Assembly (NCBI RefSeq): GCF_001636615.1
Contig: NZ_LGEK01000019.1
Coordinates: forward strand, 1 to 64,000
From: Mucilaginibacter sp. L294
GTDB lineage: Bacteria; Bacteroidota; Bacteroidia; Sphingobacteriales; Sphingobacteriaceae
Length of the DNA stretch: 64,000 bases
Reading direction: 5' to 3'
The notes under the pieces are model-generated. The model was given only the letters and a program-made list of their open reading frames with translations. It ran no database searches and was not told the DNA's origin. The translations under genes were made by a program, and so were the position numbers. Below are positions 43,913 to 51,815 of this stretch, piece by piece (positions within the stretch are counted from its first letter, which is position 1; the number at the start of each line of letters is the position of its first letter).

Positions 43913-44311
43913 ATGTTAAAAGATTCAAAAGCATTCAGCGGCTTTTCGGTAAATGATATCGATGCCGCCAAAGCATTTTACGGCGAAACATTAGGCCTGC
44001 AGGTTGATAAGACCGAAGATATGGGCGGCATGCTCACCATCCATATCAATGGCAATAACAATAATATTTTGGTTTACCCCAAGCCCAACCACCAGCCGGC
44101 AACCTACACTATTTTGAATTTCCCGGTTAAGGATGTAGAAGCAACCGTAAAGGAACTGACCGCCCGGGGCGTAAAATTTGAAATTTACGACAGCGAATAT
44201 TTAAAGACGGATGAACACGGCGTATCCAAAGGAAACGGCGGCCCAACCATCGCCTGGTTTAAAGACCCGGCTGGTAATTTCTTATCGCTGATAGAGGTCG
44301 GCTCCGAATGA
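43913..44311 (+). CDS. VOC (glyoxalase/bleomycin resistance-type) family protein
   Basis: A 132-residue vicinal-oxygen-chelate fold protein. [27 protein letters not shown] opens the first beta-alpha-beta-beta-beta module, and [15 protein letters not shown] closes the second, with a glutamate in a metal-ligand position. The first module has no obvious histidine ligand, so it may bind without metal catalysis. It is co-transcribed with the SnoaL-like gene and followed by a weak terminator hairpin. Confidence 0.87.
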   Translation: MLKDSKAFSGFSVNDIDAAKAFYGETLGLQVDKTEDMGGMLTIHINGNNNNILVYPKPNHQPATYTILNFPVKDVEATVKELTARGVKFEIYDSEYLKTDEHGVSKGNGGPTIAWFKDPAGNFLSLIEVGSE

Positions 44312-44326
44312 TCTAAACGCTTAAAA

Positions 44327-44360
44327 GCGAGCTGGATGATAAGTATCCGGCTCGTTCTTT
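44327..44360 (+). terminator. Terminator of the SnoaL/VOC unit
   Basis: GCGAGCTGGAT and ATCCGGCTCGT form an 11-bp stem with wobble pairs, followed by TCTTTATC, 16 bases after the VOC gene. Confidence 0.6.
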
Positions 44361-44413
44361 ATCAAAACCATATCACAGGCAAAATGTTAAATTAATAATT
44401 AACATGTACTACT

Positions 44414-47155
44414 ATGAGCCTGGAAAAATATGCCGCCAAGCGCGATTTCACAAAAACCGCGGAACCAAAAGCCGGAATAAGCAAGGACAAGAACAAGCTG
44501 ATGTTCGTGATCCAAAAGCACGACGCATCGCGCCTGCATTACGATTTCAGGCTGGAGATGGGTGGCGTATTAAAGAGCTGGGCGGTACCCAAAGGCCCCT
44601 CAACCGACCCGAAGAACAAACGCTTGGCGATGATGGTGGAAGACCACCCATTCGACTACCGCAACTTTGAAGGGATCATCCCTCAGGGTGAGTACGGCGG
44701 CGGCACCGTTATTGTTTGGGACGAGGGTACCTATGAGCCTATTGAAGAGATAAAAGGCGGCAAAAAAGCCCAGGAAAAGCACCTGCTGAAACAACTTAAA
44801 GATGGCTCGCTTAAAATAAAGCTTCACGGCGAAAAACTGGAAGGCGAATACGCCCTGGTGAAAACCCATGGCATGGGTGAGAACGGCTGGCTGCTCATCA
44901 AACATAAAGACGACTTTGCATCTACCGGGGATATTACCAATAAGGATAAGTCTGTACTATCCGGCAAAACCATCGAAAAGATGGAGAAAACCAGCGATAA
45001 AGTTTGGAAGGATGGGGAAGAGCAGGATGTAGAAGAAGAAAAGCCGAAGAAGGTGGCATCTAAAAAAAAACTTCATGAACCTGTAGCTGATCTGGCTGAC
45101 GAAGCAGAGGAGACAGTTACCGATAAAAAGATAGACACCGAGGCTATCCTGAAAAAAGCGCCTAAAGGGAAGATCCCAACAGGCATAAAGCCCATGCTTG
45201 CTACCTTGGTTAACGAACCTTTTGACGACCCCGATTGGGTGTACGAGGTAAAGTGGGATGGCTACCGTACACTTGGGTTTATCAATAAAGGTGAGGTGCA
45301 ACTGCTATCGCGCAATAACAAAGATTTTAATGAGAAATACTATCCGCTAAAAAAACTGTTGCAAACCTGGAAGCTAAACGCGGTGATTGACGGCGAGATA
45401 CTGGTGCTGAATGATAAAGGGGTATCAAACTTTGGTGCCCTGCAAAACTGGCGCAGCGAAGCCGATGGCGAACTGGTGCTATACATATTCGACATTCTGT
45501 GGTATGAAGGCAAAAACCTGATGGAACTACCATTAACAGAACGCCAGGCCATTATGCGAGAGGTGATCCCCGCGGATGACGACCGCGTGCGCCTGAGTCA
45601 AACCTTTAAAGCCAACGGTACCGAGTTTTTTGAGGCCGCCGGTAAAATTGGGCTGGAAGGCATCATGGCCAAAAGGGCAAGCAGTACCTACTCGGTGGAT
45701 AACCGGTCTAAAGATTGGCTGAAGATAAAGATCAACAAACGGCAGGAGGTGGTGATTGGCGGCTTTACCAAAAACGAGGGGACTGCCAAGCAATTCAGCT
45801 CGCTTTTGCTGGGCGTTTACGAGGGTGGGAAGCTCCAGTATGTTGGTAAAGTAGGCACCGGGTTCTCTGATAAACTACAGAAGGAAATGATGGCGAAATT
45901 TGACGTTCTAAGGACGGAAAAAAGCCCTTTTGGGCACGAACCTGACGTAAATAAGCCGTCGAGATTCCGTCCAAACCCGCCAAAAGCCAAGGCCACCTGG
46001 TTAAAACCGGAGCTGGTCTGCGAAGTGAGTTTTGCCGAAGTAACCAGCGATGGGGTGTTCCGCCACCCGTCGTTTGAGGGGATGCGGGATGATAAAAAAG
46101 CCAAAGAGGTGGTCCGCGAAACAGAAGCCGAAACCGATGAAATAGTAGAAGTGGAGCATCATGCCGAAACGAAACCGGAGCTTAAACATCAATTGGTAAA
46201 TGCGCCTAAAGAAGCTGCAAAACGCACCCTGTTAAACCCTAAGGAAGAAACCCAGGTAAAAAAGATTTGCGGGCACGACCTGAAATTCACCCACTTAAGT
46301 AAAATTTACTGGCCCGAGGACGGCATCACCAAACGGGATATGTTTAATTACTATTACCAGGTAGCCGAGTATATTTTGCCCTATTTAAAGGATAGGCCGC
46401 AATCACTAAACCGATTCCCTAATGGGATACATGGGCCGAGTTTTTACCAGAAGGATGTACGTGGCAAATCGCCTGATTGGGTGAGGACTTTTCCCTATAC
46501 CACCAGCGAGGGCGAGGACAAAGACTACCTGGTTGGCCATGATGAAGCTACCTTGCTTTGGATGGCATCCCTGGGGTGTATTGAGATGAACCCCTGGTTT
46601 AGCCGCATCCAATCGCCGGATAACCCGGATTATTGTATCATCGACCTGGACCCGGATAAAAACACTTTCGACCAGGTAATTGCCGCCGCTCAGGAAGTAA
46701 AGAAGGTGTTGGATGCCATTGATGTGCCCAGCTATTGTAAAACATCGGGCTCTACAGGCATGCATATCTATATCCCGCTGGGGGCTAAGTACGATTATGA
46801 CCAATCGCAAATGTTTGCCCGGCTCATCGTGAACATTGTACACCAGCAGATCCCCGATTACACCTCGTTGGAGCGTATGGTGAAGAACCGTAACGGCAAA
46901 ATGTACCTCGATTTTTTACAGAACCGCCCGGGTGCAACCATTGCCGGCCCGTACTCGCTTCGCCCGAAACCTGGTGCAACCGTTTCCATGCCCCTGCATT
47001 GGGACGAGGTAAAACCCGGCCTCACCATGAAACATTTTACGATCCACAACGCCATGGAACGCCTCAAAAAGGAAGGCGACCTCTTTAAAGGGGTTTTAGA
47101 TAAAGGGATTGACCTGGAAAAAACCATTAAAAAAGCGCAAAGTATATTTCAGTAG
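44414..47155 (+). CDS. ligD: DNA ligase D (multidomain NHEJ ligase)
   Basis: A 913-residue bacterial NHEJ enzyme. Order of domains: a 3'-phosphoesterase (about residues 1-165; HDASRLHYDFRLE), an ATP-dependent ligase (about 255-560; adenylated Lys280 in EVKWDGYR, DGEILVL, LEGIMAKR, DWLKIK), and a polymerase/primase (about 625-905; LSKIYWPEDGITKRDM, IDLDPD, SGSTGMHIYIP). The linkers are rich in Lys and Glu. This layout (PE-Lig-Pol) is common in Bacteroidota. Its partner Ku is not in the window. It is transcribed alone after a weak terminator. Confidence 0.95.
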   Translation: MSLEKYAAKRDFTKTAEPKAGISKDKNKLMFVIQKHDASRLHYDFRLEMGGVLKSWAVPKGPSTDPKNKRLAMMVEDHPFDYRNFEGIIPQGEYGGGTVIVWDEGTYEPIEEIKGGKKAQEKHLLKQLKDGSLKIKLHGEKLEGEYALVKTHGMGENGWLLIKHKDDFASTGDITNKDKSVLSGKTIEKMEKTSDKVWKDGEEQDVEEEKPKKVASKKKLHEPVADLADEAEETVTDKKIDTEAILKKAPKGKIPTGIKPMLATLVNEPFDDPDWVYEVKWDGYRTLGFINKGEVQLLSRNNKDFNEKYYPLKKLLQTWKLNAVIDGEILVLNDKGVSNFGALQNWRSEADGELVLYIFDILWYEGKNLMELPLTERQAIMREVIPADDDRVRLSQTFKANGTEFFEAAGKIGLEGIMAKRASSTYSVDNRSKDWLKIKINKRQEVVIGGFTKNEGTAKQFSSLLLGVYEGGKLQYVGKVGTGFSDKLQKEMMAKFDVLRTEKSPFGHEPDVNKPSRFRPNPPKAKATWLKPELVCEVSFAEVTSDGVFRHPSFEGMRDDKKAKEVVRETEAETDEIVEVEHHAETKPELKHQLVNAPKEAAKRTLLNPKEETQVKKICGHDLKFTHLSKIYWPEDGITKRDMFNYYYQVAEYILPYLKDRPQSLNRFPNGIHGPSFYQKDVRGKSPDWVRTFPYTTSEGEDKDYLVGHDEATLLWMASLGCIEMNPWFSRIQSPDNPDYCIIDLDPDKNTFDQVIAAAQEVKKVLDAIDVPSYCKTSGSTGMHIYIPLGAKYDYDQSQMFARLIVNIVHQQIPDYTSLERMVKNRNGKMYLDFLQNRPGATIAGPYSLRPKPGATVSMPLHWDEVKPGLTMKHFTIHNAMERLKKEGDLFKGVLDKGIDLEKTIKKAQSIFQ

Positions 47156-47194
47156 TATATCCCCCGGCAATTTGTTAATAAATAGAGGTGCAAA

Positions 47195-47220
47195 GTGTTC
47201 ACGTTCACTGCCGTGAACAC
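47195..47220. terminator. Perfect 9-bp hairpin downstream of ligD
   Basis: GTGTTCACG and CGTGAACAC with an 8-base loop TTCACTGC, 40 bases after the ligD stop. There is no T run of the usual length, so this could be a weak terminator or a protein-binding dyad. Confidence 0.45.
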
Positions 47221-47251
47221 CTTACATCTTTAATAAACAATTGATAATCAA

Positions 47252-47416
47252 ATGTTTTTAAATTCGCTACTGACAAAATATCGTCACCATTACTATGCCG
47301 GGAGCCTCGTCATATTTAAAGGCGGGCTTTTGATTGCTCTTTTCTCCGCTGTCGCGAGTTTAGTGCAGCGTAAATTGTGGCAGCCATATTTCCCACCCTG
47401 TCATCCTGAGCGATAG
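47252..47416 (+). CDS. Possible small membrane protein (54 residues)
   Basis: An ATG-started frame beginning MFLNSLLTKYRHHYYAGSLV, with a hydrophobic segment of about 18 residues (residues 18-38) and a basic Arg/Lys cluster before the end. The last codons (CHPER) are read from the start of the family C repeat, which supplies the TAG stop. No relatives are known to me. It may be a gene fused with a repeat insertion, or a chance frame. Confidence 0.25.
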   Translation: MFLNSLLTKYRHHYYAGSLVIFKGGLLIALFSAVASLVQRKLWQPYFPPCHPER

Positions 47417-47494
47417 CGAAGGATCTACTGGCGAACTATCCCCCTAAAACTTGCATCGCGGTTATTAGATGCTTCGCTATCACTCAGCATGACA
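47399..47494. repeat. Dispersed intergenic inverted repeat, family C
   Basis: Begins TGTCATCCTGAGCGATAGCG and ends in CGCTATCACTCAGCATGACA, the imperfect inverse complement, giving a 96-bp element with TGTCAT/ATGACA termini. Similar elements recur in intergenic regions of many Bacteroidota. It differs in sequence from families A and B. Confidence 0.78.
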
Positions 47495-47554
47495 ATCTTC
47501 CATGTAAAATTATTAACCTCATAATCAATTAATTATAATAAAATTAAAAGAAAT

Positions 47555-47588
47555 ACTAATTGGTTAGTTGCAATACTAATTGATTAGT
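47555..47588. promoter_or_regulatory. Double BlaI-type operator
   Basis: Two dyads of the same type, ACTAATTGGTTAGT (47555-47568) and ACTAATTGATTAGT (47575-47588, extended by T and A to a perfect 16-bp palindrome), spaced 20 bp centre to centre, two helical turns. They overlap the promoter of the blaI gene, as expected for an autoregulated BlaI/MecI repressor. Confidence 0.78.
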
Positions 47589-47598
47589 AGTAAACTTG
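47568..47598 (+). promoter_or_regulatory. Promoter of the blaI-M56 pair
   Basis: TTG at 47568-47570, a 20-base spacer that contains the second dyad, and TAAACTTG at 47591-47598 (one mismatch to TAnnTTTG). It would place the start of transcription near 47603, 14 bases before the blaI ATG. Confidence 0.65.
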
Positions 47599-47616
47599 TT
47601 TTATAATTAGAATTTT

Positions 47617-47979
47617 ATGCAAAAACTGGCTAAGCGCGAAGAACAAATAATGCAGGTGTTTTGGAAACTGGGAAAAGCTTTTATCAAAGAGGTCATCCCC
47701 GAAATGCCCGAACCGAAGCCGCATTACAACTCAGTAGCTACCATGGTGAAGATACTGGAAGAGAAGGGGTTTTTGGACCATGATACCATTGGGAACATTT
47801 ACCATTACTACCCAAAAGTTAGCCGCGAGGATTACCAGAAGCACGCCATGAAAGATATTGTAAGCCAATATTTCGACGACTCGTACCCCAGCATGCTGGC
47901 CTTTTTCGCCAAAGAACAAAAAATTAGCGAACACGAACTGGAAGAGATCTTAAACCTGATTAAAACCAATAAGAAATGA
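47617..47979 (+). CDS. BlaI/MecI/CopY family transcriptional repressor
   Basis: A 120-residue winged helix repressor. The segment LAKREEQIMQVFWKLGKAFIKEV and PHYNSVATMVKILEEKGFLDHD carry the recognition helix; the C-terminal half (about 75-120) is the dimerisation region that is normally cleaved on induction. It overlaps the M56 protease gene by four bases (ATGA). It most likely represses its own operon through the double dyad upstream. The inducer is unknown, and no beta-lactamase is adjacent. Confidence 0.93.
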   Translation: MQKLAKREEQIMQVFWKLGKAFIKEVIPEMPEPKPHYNSVATMVKILEEKGFLDHDTIGNIYHYYPKVSREDYQKHAMKDIVSQYFDDSYPSMLAFFAKEQKISEHELEEILNLIKTNKK

Positions 47980-50108
47980 TACCATACGTATTGCATGTTG
48001 CACTGCTGATAAGCGTTTGCCTTTTGTTTTACAAGTTGTTATTGCAAAAGGAAACCTTTCATCATTTAAACCGCTGGGTGCTGCTGGCCTGCCTGGCCTT
48101 AACATTTGTGCTGCCATTGCTGCGCGTGCCGCAACAGTGGGCTTTGCGCAAAGCACCCGAAGCTTCGGTAATATCAACATCGAATATAAACCAGTCGCCT
48201 CAAAAGCCGGCGCAGTTTATTGAGCACCCGGAACAGCAACCGGTAAAACCAGTAGTATTGCCTGTTAAAGAAATATCGGTTACCGAAACGGCAGCCGCAC
48301 TTATGCCCCAATTGCTAAAATGGATGTTATGGCTTTACTGGTGCGGTGTAGCGGCCTTTGGGTTAAACTTTTTGCTACAGGTAATTGTACTGGTGCGCCA
48401 GGCTTATAAAAGTCCCGCCATACAGGATGGGCAATACCGCATTGTAGAACTGGATACCGATAAAGCCCCTTGTTCTTTCGGTAATTATATTTTTATAAAC
48501 CCGGCCAAATATGATTGGGACACCTACAGCCAGATTCTGTTGCACGAGAAGATCCACATTAAACAAGGGCACAGCTTTGACCTGATGCTGGCCGAACTGA
48601 TGCTGGTTTTCCAGTGGTTTAACCCTTTTGCCTGGCTTTACCGTAAGGAGCTGGAGAACAACCTGGAATATTTAACCGATAGCGATGTACTAAGCAATAA
48701 CGAAGTGGAAAGGGAACTGTACCAACTTAGCCTGCTGAAGGTGTCGGTACCCAACCTGTCGCTTCGGATAACAACCAACTATAATCAATCACTCCTTAAA
48801 AAACGAATTGTTATGATGAACGCAAAACGATCAAACATCCATACCACCTGGAAATACTTTTTCCTGCTGCCACTAATGGCATTTTTAATGTGCGCCTTTA
48901 ATGAGCCAATGGCAAGCCGCCGCCCGGTAACGTTGAAAAGCGAAACGAATTTTGTTACCGCAGACAATAATGATGAGGGCACGTGGACCGCAACCATAAA
49001 AGGCAATAAGCTGGATGTGCAGTTTAACAGCGATGGCGACAAGAACCACATGAGCAACAGCGATTTCCTGGTAAGTGAGTTTACTGCATTGCCAAGAACC
49101 GCTAACGGCGATTTTAAACTGATCCGCGAAGCGGGAACAATGAACTTTAACGGCAAATTTGACGGCAACAAAGGCAGCGGCCATTACAAGTTTGTAACTA
49201 ATACGGAATATATTAAATACCTGCAAAGCCAGGGTATAAGCGATATTGAGAAGAACGACGAGATGGCCTTTTTTATGATCAACATTAAAAAAAGCTACGT
49301 GGCTATGATGCATCGCCAGGGGTACAAAAACCTATCAAAAGGCGACCTGATAGCAACCGCGGCTTTAGGCGTAGATGAACCGTACATTGTATCATTAAAG
49401 CAAAACGGCTTCCCTGCTATTACAGAACAGGAGTTGATAACAGGCAAGGCAATGGGAATCAACGGGGCTTACATTGCCGAGATCCGCAAAGCTGGGTATC
49501 CAAAAGCATCATTTGATAAATTGGTAAGTTTTAAAGCCCAGGGCATCAACGGGCAGTACATTACTAAATTTAAAACCGCACGCGGAACCAAATCAATCAA
49601 TATTAAAGATAAAGTTCCTACCGCACAATTAGAGGAAGACAATGCCGATGATATGATAGCATATAAAGCCTTAGGTGTAGATGATGAATACGTAAGCGGT
49701 TTAAAAAAAGCAGGAGTAACTGACTTGAGCAGTAGTGCCCTTACCGGCATGAAAGCGGTTGGTGTTACGCCGGAGTATGTACAAAGCTTTAAAAACGCAG
49801 GTTATACCATGAGTTCGGATAAATACGTATCAATGAAAGCATTGGGCATAACGCCAGAATATTTAAACGGGTTTAAAAATGCCGGTTTTAAGATAGACGC
49901 CGATAAGGCCGAAGGACTGAAAGCTTTGGGTGTAACGCCAGAATTTGTGAAAAGCTTTAAAAGCATAGGTTTTAATGATATTTCTTTGGATGATGCCACC
50001 GCGTTAAAAGCCATGGGCATTACCCCTAAGTACATTACCGATATGCGCGAGAAAGGCTTTAAATCAAACGATATCAATAAGTATATCACTATGAAAAGTG
50101 CCTTTTAA
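47976..50108 (+). CDS. M56 (BlaR1-like) sensor metalloprotease with C-terminal repeats
   Basis: A 710-residue membrane protease. Helices at about residues 3-22, 34-50 and 112-140 precede the zinc motif HEKIH (190-194) and the conserved NPFAWLYRKELENNLEYLTD; a fourth helix is at about 293-310. In BlaR1 a penicillin-binding sensor would follow; here, after a beta-rich stretch (about 320-400), there are about ten repeats of 28-29 residues (about 412-710) of the form YVxxFKxAGYxxxSxDxxxxxKALGVTPE. These are probably a helical repeat sensor or protein-binding surface. Cleavage of the BlaI partner is the likely action. Confidence 0.9.
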   Translation: MIPYVLHVALLISVCLLFYKLLLQKETFHHLNRWVLLACLALTFVLPLLRVPQQWALRKAPEASVISTSNINQSPQKPAQFIEHPEQQPVKPVVLPVKEISVTETAAALMPQLLKWMLWLYWCGVAAFGLNFLLQVIVLVRQAYKSPAIQDGQYRIVELDTDKAPCSFGNYIFINPAKYDWDTYSQILLHEKIHIKQGHSFDLMLAELMLVFQWFNPFAWLYRKELENNLEYLTDSDVLSNNEVERELYQLSLLKVSVPNLSLRITTNYNQSLLKKRIVMMNAKRSNIHTTWKYFFLLPLMAFLMCAFNEPMASRRPVTLKSETNFVTADNNDEGTWTATIKGNKLDVQFNSDGDKNHMSNSDFLVSEFTALPRTANGDFKLIREAGTMNFNGKFDGNKGSGHYKFVTNTEYIKYLQSQGISDIEKNDEMAFFMINIKKSYVAMMHRQGYKNLSKGDLIATAALGVDEPYIVSLKQNGFPAITEQELITGKAMGINGAYIAEIRKAGYPKASFDKLVSFKAQGINGQYITKFKTARGTKSINIKDKVPTAQLEEDNADDMIAYKALGVDDEYVSGLKKAGVTDLSSSALTGMKAVGVTPEYVQSFKNAGYTMSSDKYVSMKALGITPEYLNGFKNAGFKIDADKAEGLKALGVTPEFVKSFKSIGFNDISLDDATALKAMGITPKYITDMREKGFKSNDINKYITMKSAF

Positions 50109-50131
50109 GTAGTTGACATTTTTATTAATTT

Positions 50132-50161
50132 AAAAAGCCGCGCTTATATAGCGCGGCTTTT
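50132..50161. terminator. Strong terminator of the blaI-M56 unit
   Basis: AAAAGCCGCGC/GCGCGGCTTTT hairpin with loop TTATATA, 24 bases after the M56 stop and tail to tail with the response regulator gene. Confidence 0.88.
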
Positions 50162-50201
50162 GTTATATATGGTCAGAGCAGAATGCCCCGGCAATAAATT
50201 T

Positions 50202-50567
50202 TTATGCTGCCAGCTGCACCGCAACCTTATTGATGAGCGCGCTCATGTCAAATGGCTTATGCAATACGTCATTTGGCGCGCCAATTTGAGTTAATGCAGC
50301 ATCCAGGTTATCTTCAGACGAGCAGATAATTACAGGCAGGTCTTTAGTGGTCTTATTCAATTTTAATATTTTGCAGATGTCACGACCGTCCATTCCGGGC
50401 ATAATGGCATCAATGATCAACAGATCCGGGTGGGTGCTTTTTATTTCTTCAATTACGTGATCACCATTAGGCAGCGATGATACCTCATAGCCGCTGTTGA
50501 TCAGGATGTAGCTCATTACTTCTACAATCAGTTCGTTATCGTCAACTATTAATATCTTCTTGTTCAT
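50202..50567 (-). CDS. Single-domain response regulator (CheY-like)
   Basis: A 121-residue receiver domain from the start at 50567 (MNKKILIVDDNELIVEVMSY). Acidic residues Asp9 and Asp10, the phosphoacceptor Asp53 (LLIIDAIMPGMDG), Ser83/84 and Lys104 (LHKPFD) are all present. It has no output domain, so it must act by binding a partner or in a phosphorelay. No histidine kinase is adjacent. The longer frame to 50756 reads through the neighbouring intergenic region and is rejected. Confidence 0.92.
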   Translation of the reverse strand: MNKKILIVDDNELIVEVMSYILINSGYEVSSLPNGDHVIEEIKSTHPDLLIIDAIMPGMDGRDICKILKLNKTTKDLPVIICSSEDNLDAALTQIGAPNDVLHKPFDMSALINKVAVQLAA

Positions 50568-50688
50568 GGCTTTGTATTTCAGTAAGTTATACAAAGCGCA
50601 TGCCGAAATTAACTTCAGCGTAAAAACAAGGCAAAACAAAGGGGCGAATAAATACCCGCCCCCTTTGTTTTTTATAAGATATTGGCAC

Positions 50689-51318
50689 TTATACGTGTAT
50701 AAACAGTTCGTTTGCAGGCCTGCGTACTTTTGCTGCCTGGCTTGTGGCATCATCACCGGCGCGGTAGCCTATGGTTGCAATAACGGTTGCGGTTAAGCCT
50801 TTTTCTGTTAAACCTAACACTTTATCAAAACCGGCAGGGTCAAAACCCTCCATTGGGCAAATATCAACATCCTGTTCTGCGGCGGCGGTAACCAATACAC
50901 CTAAGCCAATATATGCTTGTTTTTGTGCCCAAACCAGCAACTGTTCAGGTGTGCGTGCGTTAATGGCGCCTAACACCATACCCTCAAACCCGGCTAAAGC
51001 CTCGCGCGGAACATTGCGTGTAGCGGCAACATTATCTATATATTTTTTACCAAACGCTTCGTTAATGTTGGTTTCGGCAGCAAAAATAATCAGTTGCGAA
51101 GCATCTGTAATTTGTGGTTGGCCGTATGCAACCTCACGCAGCTGTGCGCGGATGGCGGCATCTTCGACTACCAATATGCGGTAATGTTGTAACCCTAATG
51201 ATGATGGTGCCAATTGTACGGCATCTAATATGTTTTGTAATTTATCGGCAGCTATTTTTTTGCTGCTGTCAAATTTTTTAGTGGCGTATCGCCAGTTTAA
51301 TTTATCTACTAATGACAT
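50689..51318 (-). CDS. Nitroreductase family NAD(P)H-dependent oxidoreductase
   Basis: A 209-residue FMN-binding reductase, beginning MSLVDKLNWRYATKKFDSSK, with the FMN segment LDAVQLAPSSLGLQHYRILVVED and the C-terminal VIATIGYRAGDD. It is a paralogue of the protein at 25332. Its promoter carries an exact -7 box (51350-51357) and a TGTTTAAACA palindrome just upstream that it shares with the pirin gene region. The substrate is unknown; quinones and nitroaromatics are typical for the family. Confidence 0.92.
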   Translation of the reverse strand: MSLVDKLNWRYATKKFDSSKKIAADKLQNILDAVQLAPSSLGLQHYRILVVEDAAIRAQLREVAYGQPQITDASQLIIFAAETNINEAFGKKYIDNVAATRNVPREALAGFEGMVLGAINARTPEQLLVWAQKQAYIGLGVLVTAAAEQDVDICPMEGFDPAGFDKVLGLTEKGLTATVIATIGYRAGDDATSQAAKVRRPANELFIHV

Positions 51319-51349
51319 GATATTTTCTTTTTGTGTTTAATTATAAGGA

Positions 51350-51357
51350 CAAACATA
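51350..51357 (-). promoter_or_regulatory. Putative -7 box of the nitroreductase gene
   Basis: Minus strand TATGTTTG, an exact TAnnTTTG match, 32 bases before the ATG. There is no obvious -33. Confidence 0.5.
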
Positions 51358-51359
51358 TA

Positions 51360-51369
51360 TGTTTAAACA
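51360..51369. promoter_or_regulatory. Palindrome TGTTTAAACA upstream of the nitroreductase
   Basis: A 10-bp palindrome directly upstream of the -7 box, in the position of a repressor site. The same core occurs at 8834-8843 in the pirin/oxidoreductase intergenic region. Confidence 0.45.
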
Positions 51370-51427
51370 CGCATAATGGTCATGCAGAAGTAAACACTAC
51401 AAATTTGGTAGATTAAAATAAAAATGG

Positions 51428-51814
51428 TTAAAACTCCTCGGCTGTGGTAGGCATCTCAGGGGTATCGCTTTCAAAGTGAAACAGGCCACCCCCAGGGTTA
51501 AATTGTAAGTTATAATAGGAGTGTTGGTTAAGATGGTCTTTGATCACATCTTCGCAGCCAAAGGTTAATTGCATATCATACAATACACGTATGCGGCCCC
51601 GGAGAGAAACTAAATCATAATGCGCAACCTCAAAGCGTAAATTACTGATGGCCGATGGCCCGAATTTGGGTTTGTTTTCGTACTGTAAAGCAGACGCAAG
51701 CGCGGTCTCGGCGGCACCACCAGCGTCCAAAAGCAACGCTAAGCTTAAAGTTAATTGTTCTTTATTTTCAGGAAAGGCAACGCCTGTTGGCAAGGGAACG
51801 TCAAACTGCTGCAT
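51428..51814 (-). CDS. Hypothetical protein
   Basis: A 128-residue soluble protein with no signal peptide or membrane segment. There is a patterned beta-strand content (AISNLRFEVAHYDLVSLRGRIRVLYDMQLTFGCEDV, shortened) and an acidic C-terminus (ESDTPEMPTTAEEF). I know no family. It begins one base before the stop of the glycosyltransferase gene on the same strand (start at 51814, that gene's stop at 51816), so the two are likely to be translated together. Confidence 0.65.
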   Translation of the reverse strand: MQQFDVPLPTGVAFPENKEQLTLSLALLLDAGGAAETALASALQYENKPKFGPSAISNLRFEVAHYDLVSLRGRIRVLYDMQLTFGCEDVIKDHLNQHSYYNLQFNPGGGLFHFESDTPEMPTTAEEF

Positions 51815-51815
51815 A

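Larger units (their letters stand above)
47156..47616. other. Intergenic region with hairpin, dispersed repeat and BlaI operator
   Basis: A 461-base region between ligD and blaI. It contains a 9-bp hairpin (47195-47220), a small open frame with a hydrophobic segment (47252-47416), family C repeat (47399-47494), and the double dyad and promoter of the blaI-M56 pair (47555-47598). Between about 47495 and 47550 only AT-rich sequence is seen. Confidence 0.7.

Noticed and set aside
47617..50108. Beta-lactam resistance operon
   Set aside because: The BlaI/M56 pair lacks a beta-lactamase or penicillin-binding sensor domain, so a resistance role is not supported.
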